43,524 nt of DNA from Clostridiales bacterium. Lineage in GTDB: Bacteria > Bacillota > Clostridia > Christensenellales > Aristaeellaceae. Positions 22,423 to 29,666 of the stretch are shown in pieces (position 1 is the stretch's first letter; every line of letters begins with the position of its first letter). Below the pieces are notes generated by a model. The model was not told the DNA's origin and did no database searches. It was given only the letters and a program-made list of their open reading frames with translations. Made by a program: the position numbers and the translations under genes. The stretch is from contig JAHZHX010000003.1 in assembly GCA_019420065.1 (NCBI GenBank), positions 1-43,524 on the forward strand, given 5' to 3'.

Positions 22423-23523
22423 TTACCGTTTGCAGCGCTGCGCGATCTGGTACAGACGCGGCAGCGCGTAAGCAAAAAATTCTTTGTACGCCGCGCAAAA
22501 ACGCGTGCGGGAAAGTCGCCCCGCGCCGTCGTCGCGGTCACGGCGGCAGCCGCCCCGGCACAAAGGATAATATTCGCAAGCCAAGCATTCCCTGTCCTTG
22601 ACCGCCGAATCCTCCACAAAGCGCAGCGCATGGCGTTTTTCGTCCAGCGTGGCGAAATCATCGGTCACAAAGCTGCCCAGGCGATAGGGATCCAGCACAT
22701 AAAAGTCGCAGGGATATACGCTGCCGTCCGCCTCCACGGTATACTGCATGCCGCACATGCCCATCATGCCGCAGTTTTCCGCCGGCTGACCCAGCAGCAT
22801 GCCCACATAGTTCTCAAACTGGCGAATATAGATGAACCGCCCGTTCATCACATCGTCCGCCCAGCGGTCGAACAGTTTTTTCAGGAAACGGGCGTATTTT
22901 TCCGCCGTCAGCCAGTCCTGCTTTTCGCCAAAGGCGTCCAGGCAGGGAATGTACTGCTGCCATCGCAGATCATGGCGGGCAAAAAAGTCGTAAATCAGAT
23001 CGATCTTGTCCGCCGTATCGCCGGTAACGACCGTGAGGGTATTGAAGGTCACGCCCTTCTCCTTCAGCAGCGCCGCGGTATCCAGCACGCGCCGCAGCGT
23101 CCCTTCGCCTTTTGCGTCAGGGCGGTTTCTGTTGTGCAGGCTGGCCATGCCGTCCATCGACAGCCCGACAAGAAACTTTTCCCGCGCCAGAAAATCCGCC
23201 CATTCCCCGTCGATCAGCAGTCCGTTGGTTTGCAGGGCATTTTCAATACGCACATGATTGACGTTGTATTTTTGCTGATATTCCACCGCTCGGCGGAAAA
23301 AATCCAGCCCGCGCAGCGTGGGTTCTCCGCCCTGGAAGCCGAAGGTGCATACGTTTTCCGCATGGGCAAGCGCCTTGCGGGTCATCTCTTCCAGCACGCT
23401 TTCTTCCATCAGGCCATAGTCGCGCACCTCGCGGCGGCTGGTTTCGTCAGCATAAAAGCAATACCGGCAGCGCATGTTGCAGCGGCCGGAAGCGGGTTTA
23501 ATCAGTAAATTGAGCGGCGGCAT
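22423..23523 (-). CDS. Radical SAM/SPASM enzyme, anaerobic sulfatase maturase-like
   Basis: A 366-residue radical SAM protein. The opening PPLNLLIKPASGRCNMRCRYCFYADE gives the SAM cluster motif CX3CX2C (Cys15, 19, 22) and is the signature of anaerobic sulfatase-maturating enzymes, which convert Cys or Ser to formylglycine. GFQGGEPTLRG is the GGE SAM-binding motif. The C-terminal SPASM domain has cysteines in CGMMGMCGMQY, YPCDFY and CLACEYYPLCRGGC, then FCAAY, binding two auxiliary [4Fe-4S] clusters. No sulfatase with a Cys/Ser nucleophile is in the window, so the partner lies elsewhere or the target differs. GGAGG lies upstream of the ATG. Confidence 0.85.
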   Translation of the reverse strand: MPPLNLLIKPASGRCNMRCRYCFYADETSRREVRDYGLMEESVLEEMTRKALAHAENVCTFGFQGGEPTLRGLDFFRRAVEYQQKYNVNHVRIENALQTNGLLIDGEWADFLAREKFLVGLSMDGMASLHNRNRPDAKGEGTLRRVLDTAALLKEKGVTFNTLTVVTGDTADKIDLIYDFFARHDLRWQQYIPCLDAFGEKQDWLTAEKYARFLKKLFDRWADDVMNGRFIYIRQFENYVGMLLGQPAENCGMMGMCGMQYTVEADGSVYPCDFYVLDPYRLGSFVTDDFATLDEKRHALRFVEDSAVKDRECLACEYYPLCRGGCRRDRDDGAGRLSRTRFCAAYKEFFAYALPRLYQIAQRCKR

Positions 23524-23553
23524 GATCTTCCTCCAGATTGTAATTGCATTTTT

Positions 23554-23582
23554 ATTATATCAGAAAGAAATATGCCAAACAA
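23554..23582 (-). promoter_or_regulatory. Promoter of the radical SAM gene
   Basis: TATAAT (23554-23559) with a weak -35, TTGTTT (23577-23582), 17 bases away on the minus strand. Confidence 0.5.
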
Positions 23583-23690
23583 GCCTTCCGGCATTTTGTT
23601 TGTTGACCTTCAGTTGAAATTGAAATGCCATAATGCTTATATATACCAGCGGGGCCTGCCGCCCCGCAAGGAAAGGAAGCGTCCTTCGCT

Positions 23691-24536
23691 ATGAAGATCA
23701 AAATCACCTCCGACAGCACCTGCGACCTGTCAGGCGAATTGCTGGCGCGCTACGGGATTTCTGTTGTGCCGCTGTACGTAGTCAAAAACGGCCAGTCCTT
23801 CCGCGACGGAATCGACATCTCGACCAGCGATATTTATGCGCACGTGGACGCCGGCGGCGCGCTGTGCAGCACCTCCGCCGTAAGCGAGAGTGATTATGAG
23901 GGCTTTTTCAGCCGGGAAATGACCGGTTATGACGGTCTGGTTCACCTGACCATCAGCGGCGAAATGTCAGCCTGCTACCAGAATGCCTGCAACGCTGCCA
24001 AGCGCATTGCGCACGTTGCGGTCGTGGACTCGCGCAACCTGAGCACCGCGCAGGGGCTGCTGGCGCTTTCCGGCGCGGAAATGGCCCTGCGCGGCGATAT
24101 GGATGAAGAGCAGATCGCCGCCGCGCTGCGCGAGCTTGCGCCCAAGGTGGACGCCAGCTTTATCCTGGACCGCCTGGACTATATGCGCAAGGGGGGCCGC
24201 TGCTCCGCCGTGGCCGCGCTGGGTGCAAATCTGCTTTCCATCAAGCCCTGCATCGAGGTGCATGACGGCAAAATGGGCGTAGCCAGAAAGTATCGCGGCA
24301 CGCTTGAAAAGGTGCTGCGCGCCTATGTGCGCGACCGGCTTTCCGGCAACGACACGCTGCGCGCCAACCGCATCATGATTACGCATACCCCCATGCCGGA
24401 CGGCATTGTCGATATCGTGCGGGACGAAATCGCGCGCTGCCAGCACTTTGACGAAATATTGGAAACAGAAGCGCAGTGTACCATTGCCTGCCACTGCGGA
24501 CCGCACACGCTGGGCATCCTCTATATCCATAAATAA
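23691..24536 (+). CDS. DegV family fatty-acid-binding protein
   Basis: A 281-residue DegV/FakB-type protein. It binds a fatty acid between an N-terminal Rossmann-like domain and a C-terminal lid, and may present it to a FakA kinase for phospholipid synthesis. Characteristic segments: KITSDSTCDLS at the N-terminus, CSTSAVSESDYEGFF (the TSxPS-like loop), the LTISGEMSACYQNA region, and FILDRLDYMRKGGRCSAVAALGANLLSIKP, followed by GGxxGxxxK-like sequence. AGGAAG lies about 11 bases before the ATG; a GC-rich 6-bp leader hairpin (23649-23667) lies just upstream. A candidate promoter is TTGAAA-N18-TATATA at 23614-23643. No fakA gene is nearby. Confidence 0.88.
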   Translation: MKIKITSDSTCDLSGELLARYGISVVPLYVVKNGQSFRDGIDISTSDIYAHVDAGGALCSTSAVSESDYEGFFSREMTGYDGLVHLTISGEMSACYQNACNAAKRIAHVAVVDSRNLSTAQGLLALSGAEMALRGDMDEEQIAAALRELAPKVDASFILDRLDYMRKGGRCSAVAALGANLLSIKPCIEVHDGKMGVARKYRGTLEKVLRAYVRDRLSGNDTLRANRIMITHTPMPDGIVDIVRDEIARCQHFDEILETEAQCTIACHCGPHTLGILYIHK

Positions 24537-24640
24537 ATCCTGCCTGTAAAAATACAGGATAAATCCAGTCTTTGGCTTGACAGCGGCATGCTTTGGCGGG
24601 TATCCTACAATCAACCACGCGGATGAAAGGAAGAAACGCC

Positions 24641-25648
24641 ATGAGCCATGTGTGTGTGCCCGCAAACTATCGCTCCTCCCTCTCGCTTTATGAAACGCAG
24701 GAAGCCATTGCCCTCATCAAAAAGACCTTTGAGGGATATTTGTGCAATGCCCTGAACCTCAAGCGCGTATCGGCTCCCCTGTTTGTGGAGGGCGCAAGCG
24801 GCCTCAACGACGATCTGAACGGCGTTGAGCGGCCCGTGGAATTCACCGTGCGTGAAACCGGCTCCAAAGCGCAGGTGGTGCATTCGCTGGCCAAATGGAA
24901 GCGGCAGGCGCTGCATGAATACGGCTTTCCGCTGGGCGAAGGGCTGTATACCGACATGAACGCCATCCGCCGCGACGAAACGCTGGATAACCTGCATTCC
25001 GTCTACGTCGATCAGTGGGACTGGGAAAAGGTCATTGCCGAGTCCGACCGCACGCTGCCCGTGCTCAAGGACGCCATGCAGCGCATTGTGACCGCCGTTT
25101 GCTGCACGCTGGACTTTATTAAATGGAAATACCCGCAGTTGCCCGTGCAGCTCTCGCGCGACGTCCATTTTGTCACCACGCAGGAGCTGGAAGACATGTA
25201 CCCCGACCTTACCCCCAAGGAGCGGGAAAACGCTTACCTGCGCCAGTACCGTACCGCGGGTATTTTGCAGATCGGCGGAGCGCTGCGTTCCGGCAAGCCG
25301 CATGACGGGCGCGCGCCCGACTACGACGATTGGACGCTCAACGGCGATATTCTGTTCTATAACGAGGTGCTTGACTGCGGCTTTGAGCTGTCCTCCATGG
25401 GCATTCGCGTATCGCCCGCATCGCTTGCCGCGCAGCTGAAAACGTCCGGCAAGGAAGAGCGCGCCGCGCTGCCCTTCCATCGCAGCCTGCTGGCAGGCGA
25501 ATTGCCCTTTACCATGGGCGGCGGCATTGGCCAGAGCCGCATGTGCATGCTGCTGCTGGGCAAAGCGCACATTGGCGAGGTACAGTCCTCCTTCTGGGAC
25601 GCCGAAACGCGCCGCGTCTGCCAGGAAGCGGGCATTGTGCTTTTGTAA
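24641..25648 (+). CDS. asnA: Aspartate-ammonia ligase (asparagine synthetase A)
   Basis: A 335-residue ammonia-dependent asparagine synthetase, related to class II aminoacyl-tRNA synthetases. It makes asparagine from aspartate, ammonia and ATP through an aspartyl-AMP. Family hallmarks: FEGYLCNALNLKRVSAPLFVEGASGLNDDLNGVERPV, KAQVVHSLAKWKRQALHEYGF, GLYTDMNAIRRDE, HSVYVDQWDWEKVI, FYNEVLDCGFELSSMGIRVS and the motif-3-like GGGIGQSRMCMLLL. The ATG at 24641 follows GGAAG; upstream in-frame codons have no such site. A TTGACA-N18-TATCCT promoter lies at 24577-24606, leaving no room for a T-box leader. Its terminator was split by element 2. Confidence 0.95.
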   Translation: MSHVCVPANYRSSLSLYETQEAIALIKKTFEGYLCNALNLKRVSAPLFVEGASGLNDDLNGVERPVEFTVRETGSKAQVVHSLAKWKRQALHEYGFPLGEGLYTDMNAIRRDETLDNLHSVYVDQWDWEKVIAESDRTLPVLKDAMQRIVTAVCCTLDFIKWKYPQLPVQLSRDVHFVTTQELEDMYPDLTPKERENAYLRQYRTAGILQIGGALRSGKPHDGRAPDYDDWTLNGDILFYNEVLDCGFELSSMGIRVSPASLAAQLKTSGKEERAALPFHRSLLAGELPFTMGGGIGQSRMCMLLLGKAHIGEVQSSFWDAETRRVCQEAGIVLL

Positions 25649-25675
25649 CCGAAGTAAGCCTGCTTAAATACAAAA

Positions 25676-25699
25676 AACGGTTGCCATCTGGCAGCCGTT
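25676..25699. repeat. Terminator hairpin, copy 1 (left flanking direct repeat of element 2)
   Basis: AACGGTTGCC, loop ATCT, GGCAGCCGTT: a 10-bp stem with one G-T pair, preceded by an A-run. The 25-base sequence AACGG...GTTC recurs exactly at 25934-25958. This copy keeps the A-run but has lost its T-run, which now follows copy 2. Confidence 0.9.
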
Positions 25700-25933
25700 C
25701 AGGGCATCAAAAAAGTCTTTTTGATGCCCTGCGATGAAATTTCGCTAAAGCGAACTTTCATCGGAAGCGTCATTTTCTTGTAATGCTGCGCATTACGGCC
25801 AGAAAATGACATAGGAAGCGGCATTCCAGCCGCTCCTCGCGGCGTACACGCCGCCGCTGCGGATTATAAAATGAAGGAGCTGCGCCCCTTCATTGCATCC
25901 CGGCAATGATGTACCCACTTTGTCGATGGTCTG
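25700..25933. mobile_element. MITE-like hairpin-rich element 2 (234 bp, non-coding)
   Basis: Terminal inverted repeats: CAGGGCATCAAAAAAG on the left and, inwards from the right, CAGACCATCGACAAAG (12 of 16 match). These fit the same consensus as element 1. The left end is one arm of a perfect 14-bp hairpin (25700-25731). More stems follow almost without gaps: 25732-25763 (8+6 bp), 25769-25810 (10 bp enclosing 6 bp), 25817-25834 (6 bp), 25839-25854 (7 bp) and 25870-25894 (8 bp), the last with an alternative at 25891-25908. No ORF is credible. It is flanked by exact copies of the asnA terminator hairpin. Confidence 0.7.
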
Positions 25934-25963
25934 AACGGTTGCCATCTGGCAGCCGTTCTTTTA
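25934..25963 (+). terminator. asnA terminator, copy 2 (right flanking direct repeat of element 2)
   Basis: Same hairpin as 25676-25699, here followed by the T-run CTTTTATT that an intrinsic terminator needs. Copy 1 keeps the A-run, copy 2 the T-run, so the ancestral terminator can be read by joining them. Confidence 0.8.
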
Positions 25964-26153
25964 TTGTAACGCAACAGTCAACACAGCAGGGGGCGCATTC
26001 GCGCAGCGAATGCGAGAGCGGCACAGCCGCTCAGGGGAGTTAGCGTTGCTCGGGAATGTGCTTGCACATTCTCCAGGCGGCGCGCACTCCCCGATTCCCC
26101 TTGCCGTCAATCACGCCCCCAACTTCCAAACCCCATTGGCTTTCGGGTGGGTC
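25964..26153. other. Structured intergenic stretch with successive hairpins
   Basis: Three further structures lie between element 2 and the next terminator: a 9-bp stem with 3-base loop (25994-26014, CGCATTCGC), a 7-bp stem (26016-26032, GAGCGGC) and a composite (26034-26092). In the composite, GGGGAGT/ACTCCCC encloses GAATGTGC/GCACATTC. No ORF is supported and no end repeats like those of element 2 are seen. It could be a remnant of another element or a structured RNA; I cannot tell. Confidence 0.45.
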
Positions 26154-26191
26154 TTAGGGAGGGGCTTTGGTCTCCAAAGCCGCCTCCCTAA
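26154..26191. terminator. Hairpin downstream of the Cys-rich repeat protein gene
   Basis: TTAGGGAGG plus GGCTTTGG pairs with CCAAAGCC, a single bulged G, and CCTCCCTAA: 17 bp around a TCT loop, 10 bases after the stop. There is no T-run, so its termination strength is uncertain. Confidence 0.6.
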
Positions 26192-26201
26192 CGTTCCCTC
26201 T

Positions 26202-28112
26202 TTAGGCAGCCTTGTTTTCCACGAACAGGAACAGTCCCAGATACTCCGTTTCAAAGACCAGCTTGCCGTCGATGACCTCGTATTCGATCTCGATCAGTTC
26301 GCCGTTGTCACGCAGCAGCATCAGACGCATGTTGGTCATATCCATATCGCAGCTCAGCGTCAGGCGCAGCTTCGCGCCCGGCTGAACGATCTCGTTCTCC
26401 ACCAGCATCGTCACGTTCAGGAGCTTCTTGACGGTCACGGGCGTGTTTTCGGGCAGCGCAGCCGTCACCAGCTGCTCCATCGCCTGCGCCACGCTTTCCG
26501 CAAGCTCCGTGTTGGTTTCATGGACAACCAGCTCGAAGCTGGTTTCCGCCGCCGCCGGCAGCTCCACAGCCACGTCCTCCACCGGCGCCATGGCTACCTG
26601 CACTTCCGCCGGCATTTCAACCGTCTGCACCATGTACACCGTGTAGCCGCATTCCGTGCAGCTCGTGGCGCGGACGGCCTCCAAATCGCTCTCGGCCATA
26701 TGGCACGCACCCGTTTCAACCGCACCGCAGCGCTTGCAGGTACGGATATGCGTACCGTCTCCCAGGGCGGCAAACGCGTTAAAGTCATGTCCCAGCGCAG
26801 GACGGTCAATGGCTGTCGTCAGATCGCAGCCCGTGCAATACGTTCTGCGCGCGCCGTCCTCTGTACAGGTCGCCTGAGTATCTTTTGCTACGACCCACTG
26901 ATGCACGTGCGGCTCGGGCGTAGGCACGACAGTAGGTTCAGGGATAGGAACAGGCGTGGGCATTGGCGTAGGCGTTGTCAACAATATCGTTTCAGTCTCG
27001 CCACACATCAAGCAAACATAAACTTCTTTCTCTGCTGTTTCGCTTTTCAGCTGCCAGTCATGTAGAACTTCCGCAATTGTCACATCACTTTCACCGCAAA
27101 CAAGGCACACTCCCGGTTGAGTACATTGAGCATAATGCTCACCCTCATATACTTTTTTCTGGCAATTCAAGCAGATTTCCCAATGCATTTTTTCATCGTG
27201 TTCTTGAACCGTATTATGATGATCTATACAAGCAATAGTTACCTGCTCAGCACCACACCCTGCGCATACGTCCGGTTGTGTACAATCCGCATAATGTTCA
27301 TCCTCATATACCTTTTCCTGACAATTCAAGCAAATTTCCCAATGCATCTTTTCATCGTGTTCTTGAACCGTATTATGATCTATATAAGCAATAGTCACCT
27401 GCTCAGCACCACACCCTGCGCATACGCCCGGTCGTGTACAATCCGCATAATGCCGCTCCTTGGTAGATTCTTTACCACATCTCGTGCATACACTCCAATG
27501 ATAATCATTATTGTACTTTTCTTCCTGTTCTCCATGCTTAATTAAAATTTCTACACCACTCGACCCACAGTATTCGCATACTTCTGGTTGATCACAAGGG
27601 GCAGAATGCCAATCATAATGCCCTGGCCATTCGTCCCAACCATCTCTTGCACCACAAATTGAGCATTCTTGCCAGCAATGCGTTTCATTATGTGCCCATA
27701 CAATATCCCCATGAGTTAAAGCAGCAATCACCACATCTTGCGCTCCACATCTTCTGCACACGTTAGGATCGCTACATTTAGCCCGATGCAAAGCCTCGCC
27801 GTCTCGTTTTTCTTTACAAGCCGTACATTCTTGCCAGCAGTGGGTTTCATTATGCGCCCATACTGTTTCACCAACATGATAAATTTGCGCATCGATTCCT
27901 CCGCAGTTCTCACACCCACTGCCCGTACATGCAAATTGATGAGTACCCACATCAAATTTCTCGTTACAAGCTGTACAAATCTTCCAGCAAAAATAACCAT
28001 CGTTTTCCCACTGCCACTCGGAATGGTTACAGGCTTCTCCATTTGCTCCTATCCCCAAGCACAGCAAACTAAGAAACAACACCAAGGCACATAAAATGGA
28101 ATGTTTTCTCAT
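26202..28112 (-). CDS. Secreted Cys/His-rich zinc-ribbon-like repeat protein
   Basis: A 636-residue exported protein of unknown function. Signal peptide about 1-25 (MRKHSILCALVLFLSLLCLGIGANG). Residues about 26-350 hold six repeats of roughly 45-55 residues built on W-x2-C-x2-C, then His, then C-x3-4-VC-x2-CG, each able to bind zinc. Two adjacent units are almost identical at DNA level (period 159 bp, from 27163 and 27322). A Pro/Thr linker (TPMPTPVPIPEPTVVPTPEP) follows, then more CxxC motifs with ALGHDF, and a repeat-free C-terminal domain of about 130 residues. The first two thirds are AT-rich, the C-terminal third GC-rich, switching near 26995. The start ATG (28110-28112) has GGGGG 9 bases upstream. 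There is no sortase motif or membrane anchor at the end. Confidence 0.75.
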   Translation of the reverse strand: MRKHSILCALVLFLSLLCLGIGANGEACNHSEWQWENDGYFCWKICTACNEKFDVGTHQFACTGSGCENCGGIDAQIYHVGETVWAHNETHCWQECTACKEKRDGEALHRAKCSDPNVCRRCGAQDVVIAALTHGDIVWAHNETHCWQECSICGARDGWDEWPGHYDWHSAPCDQPEVCEYCGSSGVEILIKHGEQEEKYNNDYHWSVCTRCGKESTKERHYADCTRPGVCAGCGAEQVTIAYIDHNTVQEHDEKMHWEICLNCQEKVYEDEHYADCTQPDVCAGCGAEQVTIACIDHHNTVQEHDEKMHWEICLNCQKKVYEGEHYAQCTQPGVCLVCGESDVTIAEVLHDWQLKSETAEKEVYVCLMCGETETILLTTPTPMPTPVPIPEPTVVPTPEPHVHQWVVAKDTQATCTEDGARRTYCTGCDLTTAIDRPALGHDFNAFAALGDGTHIRTCKRCGAVETGACHMAESDLEAVRATSCTECGYTVYMVQTVEMPAEVQVAMAPVEDVAVELPAAAETSFELVVHETNTELAESVAQAMEQLVTAALPENTPVTVKKLLNVTMLVENEIVQPGAKLRLTLSCDMDMTNMRLMLLRDNGELIEIEYEVIDGKLVFETEYLGLFLFVENKAA

Positions 28113-28135
28113 AAGAAATACCCCCTTTTTGTGCC

Positions 28136-28164
28136 AGTATATCATTATGCGTATAATACGTCAA
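28136..28164 (-). promoter_or_regulatory. Proximal promoter (P2) of the Cys-rich repeat protein gene
   Basis: TTGACG (28159-28164), 17 bases, TATACT (28136-28141) on the minus strand, within an AT-rich stretch. Confidence 0.55.
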
Positions 28165-28170
28165 TATTAT

Positions 28171-28199
28171 ATTATATTGAAAAATGGTATTATTGTCAA
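28171..28199 (-). promoter_or_regulatory. Distal promoter (P1) of the Cys-rich repeat protein gene
   Basis: Perfect consensus TTGACA (28194-28199), 17 bases, TATAAT (28171-28176) on the minus strand, in tandem with P2 35 bases downstream. Confidence 0.75.
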
Positions 28200-28230
28200 G
28201 TATTTTATGCGTATCAAAAGATAAATGCAA

Positions 28231-28270
28231 AAAAAGAGCACTGCAAACGATTATGTTTACAGTGTTCTTT
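28231..28270 (-). terminator. Terminator of the infC-rpmI-rplT operon
   Basis: GAACACTGTAAAC and GTTTGCAGTGCTC pair around a 6-base loop on the minus strand, followed by a T-run. It lies 18 bases after the rplT stop. Confidence 0.85.
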
Positions 28271-28287
28271 TTCAAACTTGATATAAA

Positions 28288-28638
<351 letters not shown>

Positions 28639-28665
28639 GGTAAATCCTCCTTGCCGGAAATGGGC

Positions 28666-28866
28666 TTATTTGTACGGGATCAGCGTGCGGATGGTAGCGG
28701 CTTCCGCCTTGTTCTGCAGCACGCCGCCCTTGCGCATATGACGGATGCGCTTGGTGGTCTTCTTGTTCAGGATGTGGTTGCAGTTCATGCTCTTATGCTT
28801 GACCTTGCCAGTCTTGGTCAGAGAAAAGCGCTTGGCTGCGCCGCGATGGGTCTTTTGCTTAGGCAT
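28666..28866 (-). CDS. rpmI: 50S ribosomal protein L35
   Basis: A 66-residue basic protein, MPKQKTHRGAAKRFSLTKTGKVKHKSMNCNHILNKKTTKRIRHMRKGG, matching L35 across its length. AAGGAGG precedes the ATG. It lies 25 bases after infC and 27 before rplT, the standard gene order. Confidence 0.98.
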   Translation of the reverse strand: MPKQKTHRGAAKRFSLTKTGKVKHKSMNCNHILNKKTTKRIRHMRKGGVLQNKAEAATIRTLIPYK

Positions 28867-28891
28867 GGGGTTTCCTCCTTCCAGGAATGAT

Positions 28892-29461
28892 TTAAGGCTG
28901 AACAGCCTGGGCCGCGTTTGCCGCGCCCTTGCCGGCCGCCTTTGCCGGTTTATCCGCCTTCGGCCCCAGGATCATGATCATATGCCGACCGTCCAGCGCG
29001 GGACGCTTTTCGACCACGGCTACGTCTTTGGTGCGATCAATGAAGTCCTGCATGACCTTCAGGCCAATTTCGGAATGGGTGATCTGCCTGCCGCGGAAGC
29101 GGATGGACACCTTGACCTTGTCGCCGTTCTGAAGGAACTTGATGGCGTTCTTGGCCTTGGTCTGTACGTCGTTTTCTTCGATCGTTGCAGAAAGCTGCAC
29201 TTCCTTAACGGAAATCACCTTCTGATTTTTACGCATTTCGCGCTCGCGCTTGGACTGCTCGTAACGATGCTTGTCGTAGTCCATCAGTTTGCAGACCGGG
29301 GGCTGCGCGTTGGGCACGATCTTGACCAGATCGAGCTGCGCCTCCTCCGCCATTTCGAGCGCACGCTGCGTCGGCAGCACGCCCAGCTGCGCGCCGTCCG
29401 CGCCGATCAAACGCACTTCGCGGTCACGGATCTCCTCATTGATCATCAGTTCTGCAGCTAT
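28892..29461 (-). CDS. infC: Translation initiation factor IF-3, probable ATA start codon
   Basis: A 189-residue IF-3, which binds the 30S subunit and checks initiator tRNA and start codon. The N-domain starts ELMINEEIRDREVRLIGADGAQLGV. Typical further segments are QPPVCKLMDYDKHRYEQSKREREMRKNQ (linker) and VKVSIRFRGRQITHSEIGLKVM. The first ATG (29444-29446) is 24 bases from the GGAGG at 29471-29475, too far. ATA at 29459-29461 is in frame and 9 bases from GGAGG; ATC at 29465-29467 is in frame but only 3 away. ATA is therefore the best start, fitting the rare non-NUG starts known for infC. An Ala-rich C-terminal tail (AKAAGKGAANAAQAVQP) extends beyond the usual end. Confidence 0.93.
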   Translation of the reverse strand: MAAELMINEEIRDREVRLIGADGAQLGVLPTQRALEMAEEAQLDLVKIVPNAQPPVCKLMDYDKHRYEQSKREREMRKNQKVISVKEVQLSATIEENDVQTKAKNAIKFLQNGDKVKVSIRFRGRQITHSEIGLKVMQDFIDRTKDVAVVEKRPALDGRHMIMILGPKADKPAKAAGKGAANAAQAVQP

Positions 29462-29493
29462 GTCGATACACCTCCATCATGATTCCGGCTTTT

Positions 29494-29534
29494 CAAAAAA
29501 AGAAATGCCGACGGATGAAACCACCCGCCGACAT
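29494..29534 (-). promoter_or_regulatory. infC leader attenuator (intrinsic terminator in the 5' leader)
   Basis: On the minus strand ATGTCGGCGG (29525-29534) pairs with CCGTCGGCAT (29505-29514) around a 10-base loop, followed directly by TTTCTTTTTTT. This terminator lies about 20 bases upstream of the infC ribosome site. Upstream parts of the leader form other stems (GGAGC/GCTCC, CCTGC/GCAGG) that could hold an L20-responsive anti-terminator, as in the Bacillus infC leader. The mechanism is inferred by analogy. Confidence 0.7.
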
Positions 29535-29621
29535 GCAAATTGCTGCAATCGGAATGCCTGCACCGGGCGAAACGGAATTCGCAGGGTGAGGAGCGGGCGG
29601 CTCCTGCTTAACGCATGGATT

Positions 29622-29650
29622 ATTATAGCAGAGCGCCCCTGTTCTGTCAA
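29622..29650 (-). promoter_or_regulatory. Promoter of the infC operon
   Basis: Perfect TTGACA (29645-29650), 17 bases, TATAAT (29622-29627) on the minus strand. The leader to the infC start is about 150 bases. Confidence 0.9.
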
Positions 29651-29666
29651 GCATTTTTTGCGTTTT

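Noticed and set aside
24537..24640. T-box leader for asnA
   Set aside because: The gap holds only a small hairpin and a promoter ending about 35 bases before the start codon; there is no room for a specifier stem and terminator.
27136..27460. Tandem near-identical 159-bp repeats as a CRISPR array
   Set aside because: Both units are in frame within a coding sequence and encode Cys/His repeats; there is no short repeat/variable spacer pattern and no cas gene.
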